Assembly: GCA_016711825.1 (NCBI GenBank)
Contig: JADJSG010000006.1
Location: 248,001-312,000 of the forward strand
Length of the DNA: 64,000 nucleotides
Direction of reading: 5' to 3'
Source of the DNA: Bacteroidota bacterium
GTDB taxonomy: Bacteria; Bacteroidota; Bacteroidia; Chitinophagales; Chitinophagaceae
Numbering within the stretch: position 1 is the first letter of the stretch; each line of letters opens with the position of its first letter. The position numbers and the translations under genes were made by a program. Below, one piece after another: positions 1-11,900 of the stretch. The notes under the pieces are model-generated. The model was given only the letters and a program-made list of their open reading frames with translations. It searched no databases and had not been told where the DNA came from.

Positions 1-674
1 ATTTTTTGTTTAAAATGTAAATGGCTGGATGCTTCTTCAGTACAAACAAATCTAGAACCAATTTGCACACCTTCAGCACCCAATATCATGGTAGCCAGCA
101 TACCACTTCCTGTTGCAATACCCCCAGCAGCTATCAGGGGTATTTGTATACTTTTTCTTACCGAAGGAATAAGACATAAAGTAGTGGTTTCTTCACGCCC
201 GTTATGTCCTCCCGCTTCAAAACCTTCAGCCACGACTGCATCCACTCCTGCCTCTTGACATTTTAAGGCAAATTTAGCCGACGACACTACATGCACTACT
301 GTAATACCTGCATCTTTTAATGTTTTAGTCCATATTTTTGGATTTCCTGCAGAGGTAAACACTATTGGCACTTGATGTTTTAAAATGATAGCGATATGCT
401 GCTCAATAGCAGGGTAAAGTAAAGGCAGATTAACCCCAAAAGGCTTATTTGTTGCTTGCTTACATTTTATAATATGTTCTTCCAATACCTCTGGATACAT
501 ACTGCCAGCCCCAATGATTCCCAAGCCACCCGCTTGACTGACAGCTGATGCCAGTCGCCAACCCGAAGCCCATATCATACCTGCTTGTATAATAGGATAT
601 TGAATATTAAATAGCGAAGTAATTCTGTTTTCAAATGATTTTTTGTCAGGTGACCACTTTCCAAAATATTGCAT
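1..674 (-). CDS. nitronate monooxygenase (NPD family), 3' end cut off by the window
   Basis: This is an FMN-dependent TIM-barrel enzyme that oxidises alkyl nitronates (2-nitropropane dioxygenase family), probably cytosolic. Translating the minus strand from the ATG at 672-674 gives a continuous 224-residue frame to the window edge. It begins MQYFGKWSPDKK and then shows the family pattern: an early PIIQAGM segment, AGGLGIIGAG, VVAEGFEAGGHNG and PLIAAGGIATG near the flavin phosphate site. The GGHNG and AAGGI motifs are what identify the family. The C-terminal third lies beyond position 1. Some members of this fold are instead enoyl-ACP reductases (FabK) or have no nitronate activity, so the exact substrate is inferred. 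Confidence 0.85.
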   Translation of the reverse strand, partial: MQYFGKWSPDKKSFENRITSLFNIQYPIIQAGMIWASGWRLASAVSQAGGLGIIGAGSMYPEVLEEHIIKCKQATNKPFGVNLPLLYPAIEQHIAIILKHQVPIVFTSAGNPKIWTKTLKDAGITVVHVVSSAKFALKCQEAGVDAVVAEGFEAGGHNGREETTTLCLIPSVRKSIQIPLIAAGGIATGSGMLATMILGAEGVQIGSRFVCTEEASSHLHFKQK

Positions 675-793
675 GATTTATTCTTATTTAACCACTGAGT
701 GGCTTAGGTGATTATATTTTATTTTTTTATCTATCAGTTTGCATTCCATAGGTTTATATAAATATGAGCCTATACAACATTATGCGATCTAAA

Positions 794-1789
794 CTATTTA
801 CTTAAATCAATTTCTGTATTATCGCCTATATTTAAACTTTGACTGGCACCACAAATAAGGGCATCACTACCTATGAGGGAATTGTGTAAAACTACTTTTT
901 CAAGTACGGAATAGGAACCAATAATAGAATCTTTCAAAATAGAGTTTTTTACAATTGCTTTTTCACCAATAGTTACATTAGGCCCTATAATAGAATTTTC
1001 AATGGTACAACCTTCGGCAATACTTACAGGATGAATCACAATGGTATTATCAAAAAAAGGAATTTCTTCAGAGGCAAATTCTACTTTGTTTAATAATATA
1101 GCATTGGTATCTAATAAATTTTCTTTTTTCCCACAATCAAACCAATTGGCAACATGAAATGTCCCTATTTTGATGCCATTTTGTACCATGGTATTGATAA
1201 CATCGGTTAAATGAAACTCTGTTTGGTTGACGGTTTTTAAAAAATCATTTTCTACTGTCCTAAACAAAATATTACTTTCGATAATTTTATAAATACCAAC
1301 CAACGCCAAGTTCGATTTTGGAATCGTTGGCTTCTCCACTAAATTTTTTACCCAACCATCATGCGATATTTCAGCCACACCAAAAAGCTGTGGTGTATCT
1401 ACTTTTTTAACCCCAAGCAATGAATGCGAAGAAGCAATGACATCGTTTAATTTATAATCACAAATTGTATCCCCATAAACAATCATAATTTCTTCATTTT
1501 CATCTACAAATTCTTTAGCTAAATAAACTGCATGACCTGTACCTGATCGCTCATTCTGAACTACAAAGTGGGCACGAATTTCAGGATACTTTTCATGTAC
1601 ATAATGTTTAATTTTTTCCCCCAGATATCCGATAATAAAAATAAAATCATTTTGACCAATTTCTACAAATTGATCGATAATAAAACTTAAAATAGTTTTA
1701 CCCGCCAATGGAATCAATGGCTTTGGTTGGGTATAGGTATGTGGGCGTAGCTTAGCACCTGCACCCGCTACTGGTATTATTACTTTCAT
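794..1789 (-). CDS. sugar-phosphate nucleotidyltransferase with C-terminal beta-helix
   Basis: The enzyme should transfer a nucleotide from an NTP to a sugar 1-phosphate to make an NDP-sugar for envelope polysaccharide synthesis. The 331-residue protein opens with the nucleotide-binding signature PVAGAGAKLRPHTYTQPKPL (the usual GGxGTRLxPLT motif, with AK in place of TR), followed by VYGDTI, where the Asp would bind metal, and VEKPT. From about residue 245 it carries hexapeptide-like turns (GCTIENSIIGPNVTIGEKA) typical of a left-handed beta-helix. Length fits RfbA/GlmU-like pyrophosphorylases. The substrate cannot be read from sequence: glucose, mannose or N-acetylglucosamine 1-phosphate are all possible. 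No sugar-pathway neighbours lie within the window. Confidence 0.85.
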   Translation of the reverse strand: MKVIIPVAGAGAKLRPHTYTQPKPLIPLAGKTILSFIIDQFVEIGQNDFIFIIGYLGEKIKHYVHEKYPEIRAHFVVQNERSGTGHAVYLAKEFVDENEEIMIVYGDTICDYKLNDVIASSHSLLGVKKVDTPQLFGVAEISHDGWVKNLVEKPTIPKSNLALVGIYKIIESNILFRTVENDFLKTVNQTEFHLTDVINTMVQNGIKIGTFHVANWFDCGKKENLLDTNAILLNKVEFASEEIPFFDNTIVIHPVSIAEGCTIENSIIGPNVTIGEKAIVKNSILKDSIIGSYSVLEKVVLHNSLIGSDALICGASQSLNIGDNTEIDLSK

Positions 1790-1874
1790 ACTTGGATATT
1801 TAAAAAATCAACACACTGATTGGGTAATTTTATAATTGTTCAAAATCTTTAATAAGTTTCAAATTTATATCATT

Positions 1875-1882
1875 TATCTTTA
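1875..1882 (+). promoter_or_regulatory. candidate -7 promoter element of glyA
   Basis: TATCTTTA, one base off the Bacteroidota consensus TAnnTTTG. It lies 26 bp before the glyA ATG. No convincing -33 element is visible. Confidence 0.35.
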
Positions 1883-1908
1883 ACCTCTAAATAATCAATT
1901 TATTATAT

Positions 1909-3192
1909 ATGACTTTCGATCAGGAAATATTTGACTTAATACAAGAAGAATACAATCGTCAGCAAATGGGATTAGAACTCATTGCTTCTGAAAATTTTAC
2001 CAGTGAACAAGTGATGCGTGCGATGGGCAATATCATGACCAATAAATATGCAGAAGGATACCCAGGCAAACGCTATTATGGAGGCTGTGAAGTCGTCGAC
2101 AAAAGCGAACAACTCGCTATCGATCGTGCTAAACAAATTTTTGATGTTGAATTTGCCAATGTACAACCCCACTCAGGCGCACAAGCAAATGCAGCATTAA
2201 TGCTTGCAATCTTAAAGCCTGGCGATAAAATATTAGGTTTAGATTTAAGTATGGGCGGGCATTTGACACATGGCTCACCTGTTAATTTTTCGGGTAAGTT
2301 ATATGATCCCACTTTTTATGGCGTAAAAAAGGAAGATGGCCTGGTTGATTATGATATGATGGAAGCTAAAGCAAATGAACATCAGCCCAAACTAATAATT
2401 TGCGGAGCATCAGCATATAGCCGCGACTGGGACTATGCTCGCATTAGAGCTATAGCAGATTCGGTGGGCGCATTTGTATTGTGCGATATGTCGCATCCTG
2501 CAGGGCTTATTGCAAAAGGTCATTTATCATCACCTTTTGAGCATTGTCATTTTGTAACAAGCACAACCCATAAAACTTTAAGGGGACCTCGTGGGGGAAT
2601 TATACTCATGAAAAAAGATTTTGAAAATACTTTAGGGATTCTTGATCCAAAAGGTAATCTTAAAATGATGAGCGACCTGGTGAATCTTGCAGTATTTCCT
2701 GGCACACAAGGTGGTCCACTCGAGCATGTCATAGCAGCCAAAGCAGTAGCTTTTTTTGAGATTATGCAAGATGAGTTTAAAACTTATACTTCACAAATTA
2801 TTACGAATGCAAAAGCAATGGAAAAAGCATTTCATGCCAAAGGATATGATATTGTTTCAGGTGGTACCGATAATCACCTATTATTGATTGATTTACGTAA
2901 TAAAAATGTAACAGGTAAAAAAGCTGAAAACATGCTGGTAAAAGCAGACATTACATTGAATAAAAATATGGTACCTTATGATGATAAATCGCCCTTTGTA
3001 ACCTCTGGCATCAGGGTTGGCGTTCCAGCCTTAACAACTCGCGGACTGAAAGAAAACCATATGGAACTAATTGTTCAATGGATAGATACTATCATTTCGG
3101 ATATCGACAATGAACAAAAAACATTTCGGGTAAAATCAGAAATCAATGAATTTATGAAAGGTTTTGATTTGTATAAAAACTGGAAAGTGTAA
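1909..3192 (+). CDS. glyA: serine hydroxymethyltransferase
   Basis: Cytosolic PLP enzyme that interconverts serine and glycine while charging tetrahydrofolate with a one-carbon unit. The 427-residue length is normal. Visible family hallmarks are ELIASENF near residue 23, NKYAEGYPGKRYYGG at 45-59, the QPHSGAQAN cofactor region around 86-93, DMSHPAGL at 193-200, and the PLP lysine K222 in the motif TSTTHKTLRGPRGG. The FPGTQGGPLEH segment and the C-terminal TSGIRVGVPALTTRG segment are also present. It starts at the ATG at 1909 and stands alone, convergent with nuoJIH. I see no anomalies. Confidence 0.97.
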   Translation: MTFDQEIFDLIQEEYNRQQMGLELIASENFTSEQVMRAMGNIMTNKYAEGYPGKRYYGGCEVVDKSEQLAIDRAKQIFDVEFANVQPHSGAQANAALMLAILKPGDKILGLDLSMGGHLTHGSPVNFSGKLYDPTFYGVKKEDGLVDYDMMEAKANEHQPKLIICGASAYSRDWDYARIRAIADSVGAFVLCDMSHPAGLIAKGHLSSPFEHCHFVTSTTHKTLRGPRGGIILMKKDFENTLGILDPKGNLKMMSDLVNLAVFPGTQGGPLEHVIAAKAVAFFEIMQDEFKTYTSQIITNAKAMEKAFHAKGYDIVSGGTDNHLLLIDLRNKNVTGKKAENMLVKADITLNKNMVPYDDKSPFVTSGIRVGVPALTTRGLKENHMELIVQWIDTIISDIDNEQKTFRVKSEINEFMKGFDLYKNWKV

Positions 3193-3529
3193 ACCTCAAC
3201 CTGATTTATACTCAGGAGCTATATACTATTTGTTACTATTTTTAAACGCTTACAGTTGTAAATGTATATTAAAATAATACTTAAATCTATTGGGTAAAAA
3301 GAACCAAGGAGTATTCCGAATTATCCAAGGATAATGCATCAATGTGCTTTAAAATACTTGTCCCTGCTTTATGTAAATACCACTTCAATCAGTATTAAAA
3401 AAGAACATTGGGCTATTTGTTATTTTACATCTGTATTGATAGCTTAAAAGCAAAGTGTGCTGGCCTATTTCGATATTTTCCAGCCTATGTCATTAAATAC
3501 ATTTGAGATAAAACGATTTCAATACTGAT
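3193..3529. other. intergenic region, nothing recognised
   Basis: This 337-bp AT-rich stretch lies between the convergent ends of glyA and nuoJ. No credible reading frame, RNA gene or strong GC-rich hairpin was seen, so neither gene has an obvious intrinsic terminator here. Confidence 0.5.
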
Positions 3530-4066
3530 TTACATCTCTTCAACAGTTGTTATCTCTTTATCTTTTTTCCCTAATACCACAGCACCTACCATCGCACTTA
3601 AAAACAACACACTTGCAATTTCAAAAGGAAATACATAATCAGTAAAGAGTACTTTACCAAGATTTTTAATCAACCCGATGTCTGTTGATTGTCCATATTC
3701 AATCAACTTACCATCTATGCCACTGATAGTTGACTTAAATGCTGCAATTAGAATGAGTAATAAAGCCCCTCCCGAAATGACAGCGGCAAATTGCACGAGG
3801 GTATTTTTTTGGGGTTCGGTATCCCCATTTAAATTCATAAGCATGATAACAAATAAAAACAATACCATAATTGCACCTGCATAAACAATGATATTGACGA
3901 TTGCTAAAAACTGTGCATTCATCATTACATAATGTGCTGATACCGTAAAAAATGTAAGTATTAGAAACAATACACTATTGATAGGGTTTCGACTCATGAT
4001 AACGCCAACTGCACAACCAAGGGTTAGCATACATAAAGTCCAAAAAATAATATGTTGTATGTCCAT
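3530..4066 (-). CDS. nuoJ: NADH-quinone oxidoreductase subunit J
   Basis: Membrane subunit J of respiratory complex I. The 178-residue protein is hydrophobic, with about five membrane segments. It has the characteristic early part (FWTLCMLTLGCAVGVIMSRNPINSVLFL) and the conserved YAGAIMVLFLFVIMLMNL segment of the third helix, which includes the pi-bulge region. The C-terminus ends in a short charged tail. It lies 36 bp downstream of nuoI on the same strand and is the last gene of a three-gene unit. nuoK, which normally follows directly, is absent; the next gene is the convergent glyA. Confidence 0.93.
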   Translation of the reverse strand: MDIQHIIFWTLCMLTLGCAVGVIMSRNPINSVLFLILTFFTVSAHYVMMNAQFLAIVNIIVYAGAIMVLFLFVIMLMNLNGDTEPQKNTLVQFAAVISGGALLLILIAAFKSTISGIDGKLIEYGQSTDIGLIKNLGKVLFTDYVFPFEIASVLFLSAMVGAVVLGKKDKEITTVEEM

Positions 4067-4102
4067 AAGTGTTAGATAATGTGTGTGTTAAATAATTAAT
4101 GA

Positions 4103-4606
4103 TTACTTGCTGTTTTTTAGGGGTAATAGCAAATCTTCTTTTTTGTAAATAAAACTTTTACGATTATAGTTGGCAGGTGCAAAAGTTTGGGTTAAATAAA
4201 TAGCATCTTTAGGACAAGCTTCTTCGCATAAACCACAGAAAATACATCGAAGCATATTGATTTCATATTGGGCTGCATACTTTTCCTCTTTATATAAATG
4301 TTCTTCACCTTTTTTTCTTTCAGCCGATTCCATCGTAATCGCTTCAGCAGGACAACTCAAAGCACATAATCCACAAGCAGTACATTTCTCTCTTCCTTCC
4401 TCATCTCTATTGAGTATGTGTAAGCCCCTAAATGTAGTACTGAACTCTCTTTTTACTTCTGGGAAATTAATTGTGGCTTTTTTCTGAAAGATATGACCTA
4501 AAGTGATGCGTAACCCTTTAAAAATAGACGGTATATAAAGGCGTTCCACCCAAGTCATAGGGTGTCTGTCTACTGCAATCGATTTTTTAGATATATTATA
4601 AGACAT
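4103..4606 (-). CDS. nuoI: NADH-quinone oxidoreductase subunit I (2x 4Fe-4S)
   Basis: Peripheral-arm subunit of complex I that carries iron-sulfur clusters N6a and N6b and passes electrons toward quinone. The 167-residue protein has two classical ferredoxin motifs: CTACGLCALSCP (Cys 75, 78, 81, 85) and CIFCGLCEEACP (Cys 121, 124, 127, 131). All eight ligands are intact. The N-terminal stretch with RLYIPSIFKGLRITLGHIF is the amphipathic membrane-contact region of NuoI. It is separated from nuoH by only 7 bp, so co-transcription is near certain. Confidence 0.96.
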   Translation of the reverse strand: MSYNISKKSIAVDRHPMTWVERLYIPSIFKGLRITLGHIFQKKATINFPEVKREFSTTFRGLHILNRDEEGREKCTACGLCALSCPAEAITMESAERKKGEEHLYKEEKYAAQYEINMLRCIFCGLCEEACPKDAIYLTQTFAPANYNRKSFIYKKEDLLLPLKNSK

Positions 4607-4613
4607 ACTTTAT

Positions 4614-5684
4614 TTATTTTAAAAAATATAAAATGACAGCACCTGTGATGAGCATATTGATTAATGCCAATGGAATTAAACTTTTCCAACCAAGATTCAT
4701 AAGCTGATCGTATCTGAATCTTGGGATTGTCCAACGGATAAACATAAAAAATAATATAAACCCTATTGCTTTACCTAATAAAACCAGTACCCCAATGATT
4801 GAAAATAATACAGGTCCCACATGCAATGCCACCCAATCCATTCCCGGGTAATTATATCCTCCAAAAAACAATGTACTTAATATCACAGAAGTAATAAACA
4901 TATTGATATACTCTGCAAATAGATAAAAGCCAAGTTTCATTGAACTAAACTCAGTATGATATCCGCCAATTAATTCACTTTCACACTCCGCCAAATCAAA
5001 AGGGGCACGATTGAGCTCTGCAAATGAACAAACGATAAAAATGATAAAGGCTAAGGGTTGCTTAAAAAAGTTCCATGTAAAATAACCATCATGCCAAAAT
5101 CCATGTTGCTGAGCCACTATTTCTCTCATACTCAAACTTCCTGTCATCATAACCAAAGCAATCAAACTGATACCCATCGCTAGTTCATATGATATGGCTT
5201 GTGATGCGGCCCTTAAACCACTCAGCAATGAAAATTTATTATTTGATGCCCAAGCACCTAGCATTATTCCATATACACCTAAACTCACTACCCCAAAAAT
5301 ATACAATACCCCAATGCTTATATCGGCAACTTGTAAAGATATCACTCCACCATCTGTTTTCGTGATATCTGGTCCCCAAGGAATTACAGCACTTGTCATA
5401 CATGCCATCAACATCGCTAAAGAAGGACCTAATATAAATAAAAATTTGTTTGAAAAATTAGGGATGATTTCTTCTTTCATAAAAAGTTTTAAACCATCAG
5501 CCAAAGGTTGAAATAGGCCAAATGGACCTGCTCTATTTGGACCTCTACGATCTTGCATAACAGCCGCAACTTTACGCTCTGCCCATGTACTATACATGGC
5601 TACACCCAGTGAGCCCCCCAAAATAATTGAAATAAGAATTACTTTTTCTATTATTAGGCTTAAAGACAATACAAGTAAAAACAT
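4614..5684 (-). CDS. nuoH: NADH-quinone oxidoreductase subunit H
   Basis: Membrane subunit of complex I that helps form the quinone-binding cavity. The 356-residue protein has about eight or nine membrane segments. Family motifs are AERKVAAVMQDRRGPNRAGPFG (quinone-site loop), LQPLADGLKLFMKE-like text at residues 55-72, and the acidic loop NRAPFDLAECESELIGGYHTEFSS, which is diagnostic of NuoH. It is the first gene of a nuoH-I-J unit, with a perfect TAnnTTTG element about 20 bp upstream of its ATG. No nuoG or earlier nuo genes precede it. Confidence 0.96.
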   Translation of the reverse strand: MFLLVLSLSLIIEKVILISIILGGSLGVAMYSTWAERKVAAVMQDRRGPNRAGPFGLFQPLADGLKLFMKEEIIPNFSNKFLFILGPSLAMLMACMTSAVIPWGPDITKTDGGVISLQVADISIGVLYIFGVVSLGVYGIMLGAWASNNKFSLLSGLRAASQAISYELAMGISLIALVMMTGSLSMREIVAQQHGFWHDGYFTWNFFKQPLAFIIFIVCSFAELNRAPFDLAECESELIGGYHTEFSSMKLGFYLFAEYINMFITSVILSTLFFGGYNYPGMDWVALHVGPVLFSIIGVLVLLGKAIGFILFFMFIRWTIPRFRYDQLMNLGWKSLIPLALINMLITGAVILYFLK

Positions 5685-5703
5685 TTTTTAAAATATAAGT
5701 GAA

Positions 5704-5711
5704 CAAAAATA
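5704..5711 (-). promoter_or_regulatory. -7 promoter element of nuoHIJ
   Basis: Reading leftward the sequence is TATTTTTG, a perfect match to TAnnTTTG. Transcription would begin roughly 15 nt before the nuoH ATG, so nuoHIJ can be transcribed independently. Confidence 0.5.
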
Positions 5712-5864
5712 GGCTTTCAATTTGGATTATAAAAACAGAAAATGGGTTTTATAAATATTTAAAAAAAAGATGGCATCTTAAACGATAAACGTTTGTTGAT
5801 TCATAAGTACAAGTTGTTTATATTTTTGATAGAAATCCTCCAAATTTTATGATCTTTATTATAA

Positions 5865-5898
5865 AAAAGGGTTGCATCCGTTACGATACAACCCTTTT
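5865..5898 (-). terminator. intrinsic terminator of the giant adhesin gene
   Basis: The arms AAAAGGGTTG (5865-5874) and CAACCCTTTT (5889-5898) are perfectly complementary. On the minus strand the stem is followed by a T-rich run. It sits 33 bp past the stop codon of the 16-kb gene and separates it from the nuo promoter. Confidence 0.8.
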
Positions 5899-5930
5899 GT
5901 TTTAATTATCCAAACAAATCTATTTATTCA

Positions 5931-8900
5931 TTACCTAATAAGCGTTACGTCTCCTTTACGGATATAAGTATTGCCATCTCTGGTGCAGGTATATCTAAAT
6001 ACATAGAAATAAGTGGCTACCGAAGCTTCCTTACCATCTACGGTACCATCCCACCCACGTCGGTAATCACTTGTACTCCATAGTTTCTGTCCCCAACGGT
6101 CATACACTTCCAACTGTATCAACTCAATACCTGCAGTGCTAAACACTTTAAACTCATCGTTGTTATTATCACCATTCGGAGAGAAGGCATTCGGTATAAA
6201 CGATACATCACAACAAGGACCTTCTTCAATATATACTGAATCTCTGTACTCACAACCATTTGCGTCTGCTATCAATACATTATACCAACCAAAGTACAAA
6301 GTACCTGCTTGTGCAGTTGTTTGTACAGGTGATGTACTCCATTGATATACATAAGGAGGTTGACCGCCAAACACATTTGCTGTTGCACTACCCTCATTGC
6401 CTTTACCATAACATCCTAAATCTTGCTTAGTCATTGTATTGCCTAATGGATTCGCAGGTGGGTTAATCGTAAATACGGTCATGTACTCACAACCTACTGT
6501 ATCTACTACACGAAGTGTGTAAGTACCTGCCGCCAGATCATAAAAATTACCCGTCTTGTTGATATTCAAACCAGGCGTGATATAGTACTTATAACCACCA
6601 CGGCCTCCAGTACCTACTACATATACACGACCATCTTTTGAGTCTATACATTTCGTATCTTCTATCTGTAAGGTTGCACCCACTAAGGTAGGACCACTCA
6701 ACTGAATCATTGTGTCTTTTGAACAACCCAAATTGTCAATCAAGGTAATCTTATACATATCTATAACCAAACCTGTAAAGGTGCCCGTTAACTGAGGTAT
6801 CCCGTTATTTAATGAATAAACGATTGGGGCCGTGCCACCAGTTGCCGTTACAGATATCACCCCAGTAGAATCATAAGCACATATCGGCTCTACAATACTC
6901 AATGAGGTAATCGTTAAGGCAGGATTTTGTGTAATCGTAGCCTGTGTTGTTACTGTACAACCATTCGCATCAGTAGCAGTAATCACATAGTTACCTGCTG
7001 CTAAATCTTTAAAGAAACCTAATGGGAACTGGGTCGCATTGGGCGTAATCGAAAATAAAATGCCTCCTGTACCTCCACTTGCTACAACAGCTATTGAACC
7101 CGTAGCCTGACCATAACAATACACTTCATGTAAATTGACCGTGTTGAACACAATACTGGCAGGCTGACCTACCACAATTCCCACGGTTGATGCTGTGCAA
7201 CCACTACCATCAGTCACAGTCACTGTATAAGTGCCTGCTCCCAAGCCTGTAAACAAGCCATTGGTGTTTGTTTGAGCACCAGGAGTTAATACATAAGTAT
7301 AATTCGGTAAAGGATTTCCACCAATTGCATTAATCGTAATCGTGCCGTTGCTACCGCCAAAGCAACTATTGTCCTGTACCAACGCAGCTCCTAAACTTAA
7401 TGGTCCAGGCTCTGTCACACAAAGGCTTGTTGTACTTGTACAACCATTGATATCCGTTGCTGTTACTGTATAGCATTGTGCGGTTAATGCACTAAACACC
7501 CCATTGATATTGGTCTGTGGACCTAATGGCGTAATCGTATAAGTAATCAAACCAACACCTCCACTCGCAGCTACATTAATCAACCCATTCCCTGCTCCAA
7601 AGCAAGTCACATTTGTTGCTACAGCATTGTTCCAAACAATCTGTGTAGGACCGCCTACAGTAGCAGTCGTAGATGTTGTGTTATTATTCGCATCTGTTAC
7701 GGTTACGGTATAAGTACCTGCACATAAATTAGTATAAAACCCAGTTGCATTACCAATATTACCAGGGGTTAATACGAAATTAAAAGGTGCTACCCCACCG
7801 GTTATGCTAGAGGTAATTGTTCCGTCACAAGCCCCAAAGCAACTTTCATTTGTCGCTACCGCTGTTAGGATTCCTATCGGTGGTTCTGTAATACATTGAC
7901 TTGTAGTTGCTGTACAACCGTTTGCATCTGTTACTGTTATTGTGTAACATCCAGCTATTAGGTTTGTGAAATTACCCGCAGGGGCTTGAACCGCTCCTAC
8001 AGGATTAGGATTTATAGTATATACATAGCCAGGCGTTCCACCTGCTGCTAAAGTCGTAATCGTTCCATCATTACCACCAAACACAGTCACATTCGTAAAT
8101 GCAGTCACTGCTATAGTGAGTAAGTTAGGCTCTGTAATCGTCGCATTCACAGTACCTGTGCAACCGTTCGCGTCTGTTATCGTCACCACATAAGCACCAG
8201 CACATAAACCCGTAAAGGTACCTATAGGCCCTTGAGCTCCAGCAGGACTGATGGTAAAGCTATAAGGTAAAACACCCCCATTACCACTGACTGTTAACGT
8301 TCCGTCGCATACACCAAAGCAAGAAACATTGGTTTGACTTGTAATCGATACAGTTGGTGAAGCAGGTGTAGTCAATTGAATGGTCGTTGTACCTGTGCAA
8401 CCGTTGGCATCGGTCACAGTGATTGTATACACTGTACCAGCACATAAGTTGGTCGCATTACCCAAAGCATCTATTGTAGCTCCACCACTGATGCTGTAAA
8501 CATATGCTGGTGTACCACCTACGGTTGTCGTCGTTGCGGTGCCATCACAACCAGGTACACAAGTAGGTGCCGTAGTCGTGTTGATAGATATCGTTGGTGC
8601 GTTTGGTGCTGTTAACTGTATCGTTGTAGTACCTGTGCAACCGTTGGCATCCGTAACAGTGATAGTATACACTGTACCAGCACATAAGTTGGTCGCATTA
8701 CCCAAAGCATCTATTGCTGCACCACCACTGATGCTGTAAGCATACGCTGGTGTACCACCTGCAGTGATGGTCGTTGCAGTACCATCACAACCCGGTACAC
8801 AAGTTGGTGCCGTAGTCGTGTTGATAGATATCGTTGGTGCGTTTGGTGCTGTTAACTGTATGGTTGTAGTACCTGTGCAACCGTTGGCATCCGTAACAGT

Positions 8901-11900
8901 GATAGTATACACTGTACCAGCACATAAGTTGGTCGCATTACCCAAAGCATCTATTGCAGCACCACCACTGATGCTGTAAACAAACGCTGGTGTACCACCT
9001 GCAGTAATGGTTGTAGCTGTTCCATCACAACCCGGTACACAAGTTGGTGCCGTAGTAGTATTGATGGTAATTGTTGGTGCATTCGGTGCAGTTAACTGTA
9101 TCGTTGTTGTACCAGTACAACCGTTGATATCGGTAACTGTAATGGTATAAGTGATACCATCACATAAGTTGGTAGCATTACCTAAGGCATCTATTGCAGC
9201 ACCACCACTGATGCTGTAAACATAAGCTGGTGTACCACCTACAGTAATGGTCGTTGCGGTACCATCACAACCCGGTACACAAGTTGGTGCCGTAGTTGTG
9301 TTGATTGAAATCGTTGGTGCGTTTGGTGCCGTTAACTGTATGGTTGTAGTTCCTGTACAGTTGTTTGCATCGGTTACCGTAATCGTGTAAGTAATACCTG
9401 AACATAAGTTCGTCGCATTACCCAAAGCATCTATTGCAGCACCACCACTGATACTGTAAACATATGCTGGTGTGCCACCTACAGTAATGGTCGTTGCGGT
9501 ACCATCACAACCAGGTACACATGATACCGGTGTAGTGGTGTTGATGGTAATCGTTGGTGCATTTGGTGCATTTAATTGTATGGTTGTAGTACCGGTACAG
9601 TTGTTTGCATCCGTTACGGTAATCGTGTAAGTAATACCTGAACATAAGTTCGTTGCATTACCCAAAGCATCTATTGCAGCTCCACCACTGATGCTGTAAG
9701 CATAAGCGGCTGTACCACCTGCAGTAATGGTTGTCGCTGTACCATCACAACCAGGTACACATGATACCGGTGTAGTGGTATTGATAGCTACGGTTAACAC
9801 ATTTGGTTCAGTAACTGTGAAACTGATAGTGCCTACACAACTGTTGGCATCTGTTACCGTTACGGTATAACTACCTGCACATAATGCGGTGATAGCACCG
9901 GTGTTGATGTCTATCACACCAGGGGCAGTAATCGCAAAAGCATAACCCGGTGTGCCACCTACAGCACCTGCTTGCGCAGTACCGTCGCATAAACCATTGC
10001 AACTTACATTCGTGATATTAGATACACTCACGGTTGGTGCATTCGGGGTTGACAAACTGATATTGGTAGTGCCGGTGCAACCGTTTGCATCCGTAACTGT
10101 AATGGTATAAGTGATACCCGCACACAAGTTAGAAGCATTACCCAACACGTCTATGGTAGCACCGCCACTGATGCTGTAAACATACGCTGGTGTACCACCT
10201 ACGGTAATAGTAGTAGCCGTTCCATCACAACCTGGTAAACAAGTTGGTGCTGTAGTCGTGTTGATCGTAATTGTTGGTGCATTTGGTGCCGTTAACTGGA
10301 TGGTTGTTGTGCCTGTGCAAGCATTGGCATCGGTCACCGTGATTGTATATACTGTACCAGCACATAAGTTGGTCGCATTACCCAAAGCATCTATTGTAGC
10401 TCCACCACTGATGCTGTAAACATACGCAGGTGTACCACCTACGGTAATAGTAGTAGCTGTACCATCACAACCCGGTACACATGTTACAGGTGTAGTGGTG
10501 TTAATAGTTATCGTTGGTGCATTTGGAGCGATTAACTGGATGGTTGTTGTGCCTGTACAAGCATTGGCATCGGTCACAGTAATAGTATACACTGTACCAG
10601 CACATAAGTTCGTTGCATTACCCAAAGCATCTATTGTAGCTCCACCACTGATGCTGTAAACATACGCTGGTGTACCACCTACGGTAATGGTCGTTGCTGT
10701 ACCATCACAACCCGGTACACATGTTACAGGTGTAGTGGTATTGATAGTAATCGTTGGTGCATTTGGTGCAGTTAATTGTATCGTTGTTGTTCCAGTGCAA
10801 GCGTTCGCATCCGTAACTGTAATTGTATATACAGTACCAGCACATAAGTTCGTTGCATTACCCAAAGCATCTATTGTAGCTCCACCACTGATGCTGTAAA
10901 CATATGCTGGTGTACCACCTGCAGTGATTGTAGTAGCTGTACCATCACAACCAGGTACGCATGATACCGGTGTAGTGGTATTGATAGTTATCGTTGGTGC
11001 ATTCGGTGCCGTTAACTGTATGGTTGTAGTTCCTGTACAGTTGTTTGCATCTGTAACTGTGATTGTATATGTAATACCTGAACATAAGTTGGTCGCATTA
11101 CCCAAAGCATCTATGGCAGCTCCACCACTGATACTGTAAACATATGCTGGTGTACCACCTGCAGTGATTGTAGTAGCTGTACCATCACAACCAGGTACGC
11201 ATGATACCGGTGTAGTGGTATTGATACTAATCGTTGGTGCATTTGGTGCAGTTAACTGGATAGTTGTAGTGCCAGTACAGTTGTTTGCATCCGTTACGGT
11301 AATCGTGTAAGTAATACCTGAACATAAGTTGGTCGCATTACCCAAAACATCAATTGCAGCACCACCACTGATGCTATATGCATAAGCTGGTGTACCACCT
11401 GCTGTGATTGTAGTAGCTGTTCCATCACAACCAGGTACACATGATACCGGTGTAGTGGTATTGATACTAATCGTTGGTGCGTTTGGTGCCGTTAATTGTA
11501 TGGTTGTAGTACCAGTACAGTTGTTTGCATCCGTTACGGTGATTGTATATACAGTGCCAGCACATAAGTTGGTGGCATTACCCAAAGCATCTATTGCAGC
11601 TCCACCACTGATGCTGTAAACATACGCTGGTGTACCACCTGCAGTAATAGTTGTCGCTGTTCCATCACAACCCGGCACACAAGATACCGGTGTAGTGGTA
11701 TTGATATCTACGGTTAACACATTCGGTTCAGTAACTGTGAAACTGATAGTGCCTACACAACTGTTGGCATCTGTTACCGTTACCGTATAACTACCTGCAC
11801 ATAATGCGGTGATAGCACCGGTGTTGATGTCTATCACACCAGGGGCAGTAATCGCAAAAGCATAACCCGGTGTGCCACCTACTGCTCCTGCTTGCGCAGT

